Assembly (NCBI GenBank): GCA_050292235.1
Contig: JBNKLG010000022.1
Location: forward strand, 1 to 35,805
Source of the DNA: JBNKLG01 sp050292235
GTDB taxonomy: Bacteria > Pseudomonadota > Gammaproteobacteria > Chromatiales > Chromatiaceae
Reading direction: 5' to 3'
DNA length: 35,805 bases
Shown in pieces: positions 25,693-32,783 of the stretch. The notes beneath the pieces were generated by a model, which worked only from the letters and a program-made list of their open reading frames with translations, was not told the DNA's origin and did not search any database. The position numbers and the translations under genes are program-made. Position 1 is the first letter of the stretch, and each line of letters starts with the position of its first letter.

Positions 25693-25941
25693 GAGGAATG
25701 TTGTATGTTGTATTGGGAAAGCAGGCGGCTATGCCCTTGCAACGCGCTCAACCCAGGTGATCATGAAGTGGACATGGCCGGTTGGCAGGCCAAACCGGCG
25801 TACTCTGGACAATATTTTCGAAAAATCACATCAACGTGACCCGGTCAAATCACTCAACACTGGGCTGACAATTATCATTCCAGCCTCTGCCTGCAATTTA
25901 CATTTGCAGAGATAAGGCGTCGGGTCTATATTGTTTCAAAC

Positions 25942-25972
25942 ATGAACAAAGTTAACGTAAGACATTGTTCAT
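25942..25972. promoter_or_regulatory. Inverted repeat upstream of mop
   Basis: ATGAACAA and TTGTTCAT are perfect 8-bp arms around a 15-nt centre that itself contains GTTAAC. It lies 98-128 bp before the mop start codon, just upstream of the palindrome at 25989. It could be an operator for a second regulator. Confidence 0.4.
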
Positions 25973-25988
25973 AAAAGCGAATACGGTT

Positions 25989-26019
25989 CCTCGCCATGCA
26001 TATTGACTGCATATCGATA
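25989..26019. promoter_or_regulatory. ModE-like palindrome upstream of mop
   Basis: Eleven-base half sites, CCTCGCCATGC and GCATATCGATA, lie around a 9-base spacer; 7 of 11 positions pair (the ATGC/GCAT core and TCG/CGA). The right half is 10/11 identical to the right half of the palindrome at 26514-26544, with identical spacing, and both elements end exactly 50 nt before a start codon. The CG..AT/AT..CG pattern resembles ModE operators, though the spacing is 1 bp longer than in E. coli modA. Confidence 0.6.
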
Positions 26020-26069
26020 CGGGCCGCACCTATTCAACCGTGTTTATCCTGAATATAAAGGAACCATCC

Positions 26070-26276
26070 ATGAAATCATCAGTTCGTAACCATCTTGAAG
26101 GTACCGTAACCTCGATCACCCGCGGAGAAGCCGTCTCTGAAATCGATATCGAAACGGCTGCCGGCATGATGAGCTCCATCATCACCACGCGCTCTCTGAG
26201 CGAAATGGGCATCCAGGTCGGCGATAAAGTGACCGCAGCCGTCAAATCCACAGCCGTTTTTGTCGAAAAGCGTTAA
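26070..26276 (+). CDS. mop: Mop/TOBE molybdate-binding protein (molbindin)
   Basis: 68 residues forming one Mop (TOBE) domain: SVRNHLEGTVTSITRGEAVSEI, then TRSLSEMGIQVGDKVTAAVKSTAVFVEK. Stand-alone molbindins form hexamers that bind molybdate or tungstate and buffer the cell's supply. The start at 26070 follows AAAGGAA with a 6-nt gap; longer frames lack a better site. A palindrome shared with the next operon lies 50 nt upstream. No modE, modABC or nif gene is in the window, but this gene is the firmest clue that the neighbouring transporter concerns molybdenum or tungsten. Confidence 0.9.
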   Translation: MKSSVRNHLEGTVTSITRGEAVSEIDIETAAGMMSSIITTRSLSEMGIQVGDKVTAAVKSTAVFVEKR

Positions 26277-26287
26277 TCGGCATCTCA

Positions 26288-26322
26288 GCGGAAACCAGAA
26301 GAGGCCAGATTCCGGTTTCCGC
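26288..26322 (+). terminator. Stem-loop after mop
   Basis: GCGGAAACC and GGTTTCCGC form a perfect 9-bp stem around a 17-nt loop, 11 nt after the mop stop. No T-tract follows, so termination is only suggested. It would separate mop from the nif-type promoter of the next operon. Confidence 0.45.
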
Positions 26323-26374
26323 CACACTCTCCGATGGGGAGAGGCAAAAAGAGCCCGCACCCACACCCCCCCAC

Positions 26375-26390
26375 TGTCTCAAAGACTACA
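26375..26390. promoter_or_regulatory. NifA-type upstream activator site 1
   Basis: TGT-CTCAAAGACT-ACA fits the NifA site TGT-N10-ACA exactly. It lies at -139 to -124 from the predicted sigma-54 start at 26514, within the usual range for NifA sites. One such match alone could be chance; its place beside a second site, an IHF site and a -24/-12 promoter gives it weight. Confidence 0.65.
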
Positions 26391-26407
26391 CTCCCGACAC
26401 CCAGACA

Positions 26408-26423
26408 TGTCACAGCCCATACA
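26408..26423. promoter_or_regulatory. NifA-type upstream activator site 2
   Basis: TGT-CACAGCCCAT-ACA is a second exact TGT-N10-ACA, 33 bp (about three helix turns) after the first and so on the same DNA face. It lies at -106 to -91 from the predicted start. Confidence 0.65.
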
Positions 26424-26457
26424 ATCGCATGGGACTCTATGAATTTTATTTTCATAT

Positions 26458-26470
26458 AATCAATCTGTTA
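26458..26470 (+). promoter_or_regulatory. IHF binding site
   Basis: AATCAATCTGTTA matches the IHF consensus WATCAANNNNTTR at every position, and the AT-rich run before it (26440-26460) is typical of strong IHF sites. It lies between the NifA-type sites and the -24 element, where IHF bends the DNA to bring the activator to sigma-54 RNA polymerase. It overlaps a 15-bp palindrome, ATCTGTT-A-AACAGAT (26463-26477). Confidence 0.65.
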
Positions 26471-26486
26471 AACAGATAACCCCTTA

Positions 26487-26503
26487 TTGGCACCCCCCTT
26501 GCT
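26487..26503 (+). promoter_or_regulatory. Sigma-54 promoter of the uptake operon
   Basis: TTGGCACCCCCCTTGCT matches the -24/-12 consensus (TTGGCAC-N5-TTGCW) in all strongly conserved positions, with GG and GC 10 bp apart. Transcription would start near 26514, 81 nt before the first start codon of the operon. Confidence 0.8.
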
Positions 26504-26513
26504 TAGCCAGCCA

Positions 26514-26544
26514 TATCGTTATGCGCACATATTGCATAACGATA
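26514..26544. promoter_or_regulatory. Perfect 11-bp-arm palindrome at the transcription start, ModE-like
   Basis: TATCGTTATGC and GCATAACGATA are perfect inverted arms around a 9-bp spacer. The CGTTAT...ATAACG core equals that of E. coli ModE sites, with 13 instead of 12 bp between the cores. The first base coincides with the predicted +1 of the sigma-54 promoter, so a bound repressor would block it. It ends 50 nt before the ATG, exactly as the related palindrome does before mop. Confidence 0.7.
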
Positions 26545-26594
26545 GGAATCACACCTGGCACGGATGGCCAATTGCTGACAACCAGGGGTTCGAC

Positions 26595-27668
26595 ATGCGC
26601 TGCCAAGCAGATAACGATAACAGCCATCTTCTCCATGAGCTTTTATGGGCCACAGTGGTCATGGCCTTTCTCTCCACGATGCCTGCGGAGGCCCGCCAGA
26701 TCACCGACATGATGGGCCGCACCCTGGCGGTACCAGACAAGATCGAGCGGCCCTTCGGTGCGGCACCACCGCTGACCGCACTGATCTACGCCATCGACCC
26801 GGACCTGGTACAGGCCCTGAACATGCCCTTCAGCCCGAAGAGTGGCCGCTTTCTGGATCCACGGGTGCGTGCACTACCGGTGGTCGGCAGTGCCATGGGG
26901 CATGGCCGACAGGTCAACCCGGAGACACTCCTGACACTCAAGCCGGACCTGGCCATCGCCTGGCAAAACAGCTTCTCGGACCTCCCCCCCGAGTCCATCG
27001 AGGCACCCTTCAATAAGGCGGGAATACCCGTGATCTATGTAAAGCTGGATACCCTGGCCGATTGGCCTCCGGCCTTTGAGTTTGTCGGTCGGCTGCTGGG
27101 TCGGGAGGCCCGTGGTCACGAACTGGCTCAGTATATCCGCAGTGCCATGACCAAAGTCGCCACCCTTGTCGCTCCTATTCCTTCTGTGCAGCGGCCCAAG
27201 GTTTATTACGCCGAATCCCCCGATGGTCTGGCCACCGACTGTGACACCTCCTTCCACGCCGAGCCCATCGCCCTGGCCGGTGGCGACAACGTCTACCACT
27301 GCCGGCTTCGGACCATGGTTGGTATGGAGCGTGTGGATATGGAACGGGTGACGCTGTGGGACCCGCAGGTGATTGTGGTCCAGGATGCCCATTTTCTCTC
27401 CACTGCCACCAACGATCCCCGTTGGCAGCGCATCGCCGCATTTCGCTCAGGCAGGATTCTCGACGTACCCCGCCTGCCCATGAACTGGCTCGACCGGCCG
27501 CCCTCCTTCATGCGCGCCCTCGGTATTCAGTGGCTGGCCCAGGCGTTGTACCCCAATCGCATCGATCTCGACCTGCGCGCTGAGACCCGCCACTTCTTCC
27601 GGCTTTTTTTCCAGGTCGAACTGACCGACGCCGACCTGGAGGTCGTGCTCGGCAACCAGACCCATTGA
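26595..27668 (+). CDS. Fec/Btu/Mol-type periplasmic binding protein
   Basis: 357 residues of the PF01497-type family that serves iron-siderophore, cobalamin and, in Haemophilus MolBCA, molybdate/tungstate importers. A signal peptide (cleavage near AEA-RQ) precedes two lobes linked by a long helix: ITDMMGRTLAVPDKIERPFG, NPETLLTLKPDLAIAW, then RPKVYYAES, and DPQVIVVQDAHFL. Two cysteines (TDCDTS and YHCRLR) may form a disulfide near the binding cleft. ATG 26595 with AGGGG 6 nt upstream is preferred; a TTG at 26487 would lie inside the sigma-54 promoter. It is the first gene of the operon. The ligand is inferred only from promoter and mop context. Confidence 0.85.
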   Translation: MRCQADNDNSHLLHELLWATVVMAFLSTMPAEARQITDMMGRTLAVPDKIERPFGAAPPLTALIYAIDPDLVQALNMPFSPKSGRFLDPRVRALPVVGSAMGHGRQVNPETLLTLKPDLAIAWQNSFSDLPPESIEAPFNKAGIPVIYVKLDTLADWPPAFEFVGRLLGREARGHELAQYIRSAMTKVATLVAPIPSVQRPKVYYAESPDGLATDCDTSFHAEPIALAGGDNVYHCRLRTMVGMERVDMERVTLWDPQVIVVQDAHFLSTATNDPRWQRIAAFRSGRILDVPRLPMNWLDRPPSFMRALGIQWLAQALYPNRIDLDLRAETRHFFRLFFQVELTDADLEVVLGNQTH

Positions 27669-27686
27669 CCCCAAGGAGCATCGAAC

Positions 27687-28316
27687 ATGTGTACCACCAG
27701 CTGCCATCCCCCCAAGATCCCCCACCACGAATCTGATTCAGAAATCCCGGCAGGCGCCCAACGTGTCACCTGTCTCTGCGGCAGTGGCGCAACGCTCGGC
27801 GCAGAGGATGAGGTGCGCTGGCTCGATGCCTTCCATGACATCAGCTTTCCGCCGGTACCCTTCCCCTCCCGCCGGGTGGGTGAAATTGCTGGCGAATCGA
27901 TGCTGCGAGCGCTGATACATCGCCACCATCAGCGGCTGCGCAAGACCGAGGTGGGCGCCCTGTTCCCCGCCTCTGAGCCTGCCTTCCTGGCCGCGGTGGA
28001 CAAATCCGCCGATTTTGTGGTCGAGGCCTGTGGCGGCCCTGCCCACTTCACGCCGGTTCATGGCCCCATGCGCATGCGTGACCGCCACTTCCGGGTCAGC
28101 ATCGACGAAAGGGCACGGGAGATCTGGCTGCGTGAGCTGTTGAGCGCTTTTGATGATGTCGGTTTTCCCGACAGCGTGCGTGAGGAGTACTGGGCCTGGA
28201 TGGAACCCTTCTCCATCCGCATGATCAACCGCCGCACCACCAAGACCCCGCCCCGTCGCCACCCCTACGGGGAGGCTGACAGTTCTCTGCCCAAGGGCAG
28301 CGCAGGACAATCATGA
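27687..28316 (+). CDS. Truncated-globin-like protein with cysteine-rich N-terminus
   Basis: 209 residues. Residues 65-180 align with truncated hemoglobins: a first helix region (RVGEIAGESMLRALIHRHHQRL), FLAAVDKSADFVVEACGGP and the F-helix region MRMRDRHFRVSIDERAREIWLR cut here at 20: RMRDRHFRVSI. His134 is spaced from the conserved G-helix tryptophan (13 residues) exactly as the proximal heme-binding histidine is in group II globins. The first 32 residues hold four cysteines (CTTSC and CLCG) and are not part of a normal globin; they might bind a metal. It lies 18 nt after the binding-protein gene and overlaps the permease start by 4 nt, so it is made together with the importer. Possible roles: oxygen scavenging, redox sensing or ligand reduction. 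Confidence 0.75.
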   Translation: MCTTSCHPPKIPHHESDSEIPAGAQRVTCLCGSGATLGAEDEVRWLDAFHDISFPPVPFPSRRVGEIAGESMLRALIHRHHQRLRKTEVGALFPASEPAFLAAVDKSADFVVEACGGPAHFTPVHGPMRMRDRHFRVSIDERAREIWLRELLSAFDDVGFPDSVREEYWAWMEPFSIRMINRRTTKTPPRRHPYGEADSSLPKGSAGQS

Positions 28317-29386
28317 CCAATGCCCTGCCCGGAGGACGACCAAAGGCCTCAGCTGACCCCCATCAAAACCCCGGCACGGGTCGCATCCCCCTGATCATCC
28401 TGGCCCTGTTGCTGCCAGCTGCCATTGGTACCGCCCTGTTGTTTGGCCGCTACCCCCTCACCTGGGGCGATCTCATCGGTTATCTGGGCGCAACAGGGGG
28501 CTTTGGCAGCCTCTCCCCAGACAGCCATGAACTGCTGCACAATCTGATCTGGGAAATCCGCCTTCCCCGGGTTGCCACAGCCGTACTGGTGGGCGCCTCT
28601 CTGGCTGCCTCGGGGGCTGCCTACCAGGCGGTATTTGCCAACCCGCTGGTTTCACCGGGCATCCTTGGCGTGTTGGCCGGTGCCTCCTTCGGTGCAGCGC
28701 TTGGCATGATCAGCACCAATGACTGGACCCTGGTACAGGCCATGGCGGTTGCCGGCGGGCTGCTGGCCGTTGCAGTGGGGGTCGCCATCGGCCGCCTGTT
28801 CGGGGTGCGAAGTCTGGTGATGCTGGTGCTGGGCGGCATCTTCTCCGGTGCGCTCTTTTCCGGTCTGCTGGCGCTGATCAAATACAGCGCCGATCCCTAT
28901 CAACAGCTACCTGCCATCATCTACTGGCTCATGGGCTCGTTGGGACAGGCATCCCTGCCTGAACTGCTCCGCTACGCCCCCCTTCTGCTCGGTGGCATTC
29001 TTGGTCTGTCACTGCTCGGACGTGCCCTGGATGCCCTGGCCATGGGCGAAGAAGCTGCGGCCTCCCTGGGCATACCGGTCTCTACCCTGCGCGGGACTGT
29101 CATCGCGCTGGCCACCCTGATCTCGGCGCTGACCGTTGCCCTGGCGGGCATGATCGGCTGGATCGGTCTGCTCGCGCCCCATATCGCCCGCCTGTTGGTG
29201 GGACCGCTCAACCGCTATCTGGTACCGGCCAGCGCCCTGCTCGGCGGCATCTTCTTACTGGCAGCAGACGGCATCGCCCGCGCCCTCACCGAATCTGAGC
29301 TGCCCGTCGGCGTGGTCACCGAGTTGGTCGGATTGCCGGTCTTTCTGCTGGTTCTGCGCAACGTACGCCGCGGGTGGGCCTCGTGA
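28313..29386 (+). CDS. FecCD-type ABC transporter permease
   Basis: 357 residues with a cytoplasmic N-terminus of about 25 residues and nine or ten membrane segments. It has the family signatures LPRVATAVLVGASLAASGAA, FANPLVSPGILGVLAGAS and, near the end, GLLAPHIARLLVGP followed by LTESELPVGVVTELVGLPVF. Two copies form the inner-membrane channel of type II importers such as BtuCD, FhuB or MolB. The start overlaps the globin gene stop (ATGA), and the stop overlaps the ATPase start. Confidence 0.93.
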   Translation: MTNALPGGRPKASADPHQNPGTGRIPLIILALLLPAAIGTALLFGRYPLTWGDLIGYLGATGGFGSLSPDSHELLHNLIWEIRLPRVATAVLVGASLAASGAAYQAVFANPLVSPGILGVLAGASFGAALGMISTNDWTLVQAMAVAGGLLAVAVGVAIGRLFGVRSLVMLVLGGIFSGALFSGLLALIKYSADPYQQLPAIIYWLMGSLGQASLPELLRYAPLLLGGILGLSLLGRALDALAMGEEAAASLGIPVSTLRGTVIALATLISALTVALAGMIGWIGLLAPHIARLLVGPLNRYLVPASALLGGIFLLAADGIARALTESELPVGVVTELVGLPVFLLVLRNVRRGWAS

Positions 29387-30222
29387 CCAAGCCCCTGCTG
29401 ATGGCAGAGGGGTTGGGATTCCGCTATGGATCAGGAGGTCCACCGGTCCTCGCCGGCGTCAGCCTGCAAATCAATTCGGGCGAGACCCTGGCCCTGCTGG
29501 GGGCCAATGGCAGCGGCAAAAGCACCCTGTTGCGGCTCTTGCTGGGGCTGACCCAACCCCAAAGCGGCAGCATCACGCTGGCCGGGCGTCCACTGCCAGC
29601 CTGGTCACGACGCGAGATCGCCCGCCACATCGCCTATGTTCCCCAAAGCCAGGCCGCCCCCTTTCCCTATCGGGTACGAGATCTGGTGGCCCTTGGCCGC
29701 ATCGCCCACCGCGGCCTCTACGCATCCATGACCCGCGCCGATCATCAGGCCGTTGCGGCGGCGATGGAGCGACTCGACATCACCCCTCTTGCCCATCGCA
29801 TCTTTACCGAACTCTCCGGTGGCCAGCGCCAGCTCTGCCTGATCGCCCGAGCCCTGGCCCAGGAGGCCCCACTCATCGTCATGGATGAGCCGATCACCGG
29901 CCTCGACTATGGCAACCAATGGCGCCTGCTGGCCCTGGTGCGTGAGCTGGCCGCCGAGGGACGTGCCTTCATCAAGTCCACCCACCATCCCGAGCACGCC
30001 CTGGGCGCTGCTACCCGGGTGATCCTGTTACACCGTGGACGCCTGGCTGCCGATGGGACGCCGGAAGCGGTCGTGACCCCGGCAAACATCCGCTGCCTCT
30101 ACGGTATCGAGGTCTCCCTCCAGCCGACGCCAGCGGGACCACTGGCGCTGATCCCGGAACTGGCACGACGCCCCGAATTTCCCAACCCTTACCTCAGAAC
30201 CCCGATAAAGGAGTCACCCTAG
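29383..30222 (+). CDS. ABC transporter ATPase, FecE/BtuD/MolC type
   Basis: 279 residues: Walker A GANGSGKST, Q-loop in YVPQSQAAPFPY, signature LSGGQRQL, Walker B LIVMDEP and an H-loop reading STHHPEHAL. GTG 29383 was chosen because it overlaps the permease stop (GTGA); an ATG at 29401 is possible. It powers the FecCD-type permease. It abuts the receptor gene with no gap. Confidence 0.94.
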   Translation: MTKPLLMAEGLGFRYGSGGPPVLAGVSLQINSGETLALLGANGSGKSTLLRLLLGLTQPQSGSITLAGRPLPAWSRREIARHIAYVPQSQAAPFPYRVRDLVALGRIAHRGLYASMTRADHQAVAAAMERLDITPLAHRIFTELSGGQRQLCLIARALAQEAPLIVMDEPITGLDYGNQWRLLALVRELAAEGRAFIKSTHHPEHALGAATRVILLHRGRLAADGTPEAVVTPANIRCLYGIEVSLQPTPAGPLALIPELARRPEFPNPYLRTPIKESP

Positions 30223-32478
30223 ATGACCTGCGATCATCGTCCCCTCCTCCCATCGAGCTGGCTGTTATCAGCCGCCCTGCTTGGCCCCATATCCACCGCC
30301 ATCGCCGAAGAGGCGGAGACCCGGCTCGATACCATCACGGTCACAGGCCAAAGCCTGCAAGCCTTTAATGGCATTGCGCTTTCTGAAAATGAGGCCCAGG
30401 CCGCCACCCTTTATGAAGTCACCCCGGAAGGCATGAGCCTGTTCGGCGCCCAGGGTGGCAAAAACCCCTACACCATGATCTCCGGACTGCCTGCAGTGGA
30501 GGCCCAGTCTGTCGATGCCCTCGGCTACGCCAATGTCGAGGGCGGTCAGAAAGGGCTAAGGGTTCGTGGCGAGGTGACCGCCCACGGGGCCAATGGTACC
30601 GTGGAGGGGCTGCCGCTGACCGGGGTCAGCCCGGGCCCCGGCTACCTGTGGCTGTTCGACAAAGAGAACATGGCCTCGGTGACCCTGATCCAGGGGCCGG
30701 TACCGCCCGACAACTTCGAGCTCTTCAGTGCCTTCGGCGCCCTGGATACCAGGATCCGCTGGCCCGAAGCCGAAACCGGCGGGGAGATCTCCCTCTCCGC
30801 AGGCAGCAACGCGTTTCGACGCGGTTTCATTCGTGCCGACAGTGGTCTGTTCGGAAGCGGTACCCGCTTTTTCGTCTCCGGCTCCAGCGCCTCGGCGGAC
30901 AAATGGCGCGGCGCCGGCAAGACCCCCGATCAGGATCACAACCTGAGCCTGGGGGTCAGCCAGGAGATCGGCAACCTCACGCTTCGGCTCTACGCCGCCC
31001 ACAACGACATGTCCCAATACAGCTACCGGCCACTGGACTACACCCAGGCATCCGATCTCGACAACTTCCGGAGCTACGACTACTCAACCGATCCCGCCGA
31101 CCGGGCCAATGATTACAAGCACAACCGACAGGCATTCGACAGCGATGTGGTGTTGGCGGAATTCGATCTGCGACTCAACGACCACACCACCCTCAGCATC
31201 AAACCCTTCCATTCGCGGGAAGAGGGTTATTATCTGTCTGCCATCAGCAACACCCTGGTACGCAAATGGCTCATCGATCATGAGCGGGAAGGGATCACCG
31301 CCGAGATCCAGACCAAAATCGGCGATACCGATCTGAAGGCCGGATACCTCCACTACAAACTGGAACCACCAGGCCCGCCAACCGCCTGGAAGCTCTACAA
31401 CGCCGATGCCTCCGGCAACCTGAGCTTTTCCAACTGGATGCTGCTCGCCAAAGTGACCGAAAAACATGCCTTCAACAGCGTCTATGCCAAGGCCAGCCAC
31501 GAATTCGGCCCCTTAAGCCTGGAGGGGGGCACCCGCTACGTGCGGGAGACCCTCCCCTCGATCGAGGCCTATGACACCAGCGGTGTTGGCGACTTCACCT
31601 ATGAAGAAGCCCTGGCGGCGTCGAGCGGCGTGGTTGACAACCGCAGCGCCGTAGGGGGAGACAGGGAACTCTGGCTTCCCTATCTGTCGGCCAGCCTCAG
31701 ACTCAACGACCAGGCCCGGCTCAAACTGGCGGCCGGTCGGACCATGGGGTCACCGGCAATCAGCGTCTGGCAGCAATACCAAAGCAAATTTTCCGCCTTC
31801 AATGCCGCTGGTGTCACCGCCCAGGATGTCGTGGACAAGATCAGACCCTCAACCAGTGACGGCCTGGATCTCGGCCTGCGCCTGACCTTTGATCAGGGCT
31901 ACCTGGAACCGACGCTGTACTATGCGAAGTTCCATCACAAAGCCGTTTCCTTTTACGATCCGGTCGTGAATCTGGCCTACCCGCAAAATGTCGGCGAAGG
32001 CCACCAGGCAGGCGCCCAGCTTGCAGCCGGTTGGCATTTCGACGATCACTGGAACCTCTTCAGCGCTCTCTCCTATACCCAGGCCGTGTTCGACAAAGAG
32101 ATACTCACCGCTGGCGGCGCGACACTGGATGTGGTTGGCAAACAGCTCCCGGATGTCCCCGAGTGGATGGCGAATCTGGGGCTCAAGTGGCAGAGCGGCG
32201 ACTATCAGGTCTCACCGGTCATTCGCTATGTCGGCAGCCGCTACGCCGACTCGGCCCATACCGAGCAGGTATCCGCCTACACCACCCTCGACCTCCATGC
32301 CGGTTATGAACACAAACTCAGCCAGGGCAGCATCGGTGTCAAACTGGGGGTAACCAATCTGCTCGACGAGGGCTACATCGGTCAGATCAAGGCCAGCGAT
32401 GTGCAGTCGTCAGGGGCCTACAACTACTTTCCGGGCGCCCCACGTACCTTTGTGGCCAGCCTGAATTTCCGGTTTTGA
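30223..32478 (+). CDS. TonB-dependent outer-membrane receptor
   Basis: 751 residues. Signal peptide (cleavage near AIA-EE), TonB box DTITVTG soon after, a plug domain (about 50-185; LRVRGEVTAHGANG, SVTLIQGP) and a 22-strand-type barrel ending in FVASLNFRF with a terminal phenylalanine, as needed for outer-membrane insertion. It is the last gene of the operon; its product would bring the ligand across the outer membrane to the binding protein. The plug lacks the CxxxM pattern of the copper receptor at 3343. No B12 riboswitch is visible upstream, which argues against cobalamin. The ligand may be a molybdate or iron metallophore complex. Confidence 0.9.
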   Translation: MTCDHRPLLPSSWLLSAALLGPISTAIAEEAETRLDTITVTGQSLQAFNGIALSENEAQAATLYEVTPEGMSLFGAQGGKNPYTMISGLPAVEAQSVDALGYANVEGGQKGLRVRGEVTAHGANGTVEGLPLTGVSPGPGYLWLFDKENMASVTLIQGPVPPDNFELFSAFGALDTRIRWPEAETGGEISLSAGSNAFRRGFIRADSGLFGSGTRFFVSGSSASADKWRGAGKTPDQDHNLSLGVSQEIGNLTLRLYAAHNDMSQYSYRPLDYTQASDLDNFRSYDYSTDPADRANDYKHNRQAFDSDVVLAEFDLRLNDHTTLSIKPFHSREEGYYLSAISNTLVRKWLIDHEREGITAEIQTKIGDTDLKAGYLHYKLEPPGPPTAWKLYNADASGNLSFSNWMLLAKVTEKHAFNSVYAKASHEFGPLSLEGGTRYVRETLPSIEAYDTSGVGDFTYEEALAASSGVVDNRSAVGGDRELWLPYLSASLRLNDQARLKLAAGRTMGSPAISVWQQYQSKFSAFNAAGVTAQDVVDKIRPSTSDGLDLGLRLTFDQGYLEPTLYYAKFHHKAVSFYDPVVNLAYPQNVGEGHQAGAQLAAGWHFDDHWNLFSALSYTQAVFDKEILTAGGATLDVVGKQLPDVPEWMANLGLKWQSGDYQVSPVIRYVGSRYADSAHTEQVSAYTTLDLHAGYEHKLSQGSIGVKLGVTNLLDEGYIGQIKASDVQSSGAYNYFPGAPRTFVASLNFRF

Positions 32479-32783
32479 TTCTATAAAATGACACGCTGGG
32501 GGACGGTCGCAACCCTGACCGTCCGCCCAGCTCACCTCTCAGTGGCTGGACGGTTAGACGAGCCAGAACAACATTAAGAAAAAGCTCCATAGCTGGCAGC
32601 TCGGTGATGCGGTCGTCGCCTTTGTTTTGGTCCGGGCCAGCAGGTGATTGACAGGTCCAGCCTCAACCGTTCCGTGAGGTTTTTCAACCTACTCGGCGTG
32701 ACAAAAAGCACAAGAGTCCGACCAACATCCAGACTAAAATTCTCATCAATCCATATTATTCTTATTTCATTTGGGAGAAACGC
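32479..32783. other. 305-bp intergenic stretch after the uptake operon
   Basis: It contains the stem-loop at 32501-32524. The rest reads as non-coding on both strands; I see no further gene or mobile-element end, only an AT-rich run before the next gene, where its promoter probably lies. Confidence 0.45.
32501..32524 (+). terminator. Stem-loop after the receptor gene
   Basis: GGACGGTC pairs perfectly with GACCGTCC across an 8-nt loop, 22 nt after the receptor stop. No T-tract follows, so it is a possible but unproven terminator. Confidence 0.4.

Larger units (their letters stand above)
25574..25988. other. Intergenic stretch between the ATP-grasp gene and mop
   Basis: About 500 bp separates the divergent ATP-grasp and mop genes; this part holds no convincing coding sequence. 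A small open frame at 25655-25915 has poor codon use and no ribosome binding site. Visible elements are a 6-bp inverted repeat TTTGGG-CAC-CCCAAA (25625-25639), the candidate minus-strand promoter at 25663-25692, and the 8-bp inverted repeat at 25942-25972. Confidence 0.5.

Noticed and set aside
25725..25741. Second sigma-54-like promoter (CGGCTATGCCCTTGCA) for mop
   Set aside because: The GG/GC spacing is right, but the -24 half is poor, no NifA-type sites precede it and it lies more than 300 nt from mop.
25866..25880. Possible Fur box (CAATTATCATT)
   Set aside because: Only about half of the 19-bp consensus is present, and it is not near the importer promoter.
25655..25915. 86-codon open frame between the ATP-grasp and mop genes
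   Set aside because: No ribosome binding site, odd composition and no recognisable motif; treated as chance.
26455..26460. Perfect TATAAT as a sigma-70 -10 box for the uptake operon
   Set aside because: No -35 box lies 16-18 bp upstream. The hexamer is part of the AT-rich run before the IHF site.
26277..32478. Cobalamin uptake (BtuFCD plus BtuB) as the role of the importer operon
   Set aside because: No B12 riboswitch is visible, and the globin, the mop neighbour and the sigma-54 promoter do not fit a cobalamin locus. It is not fully excluded.
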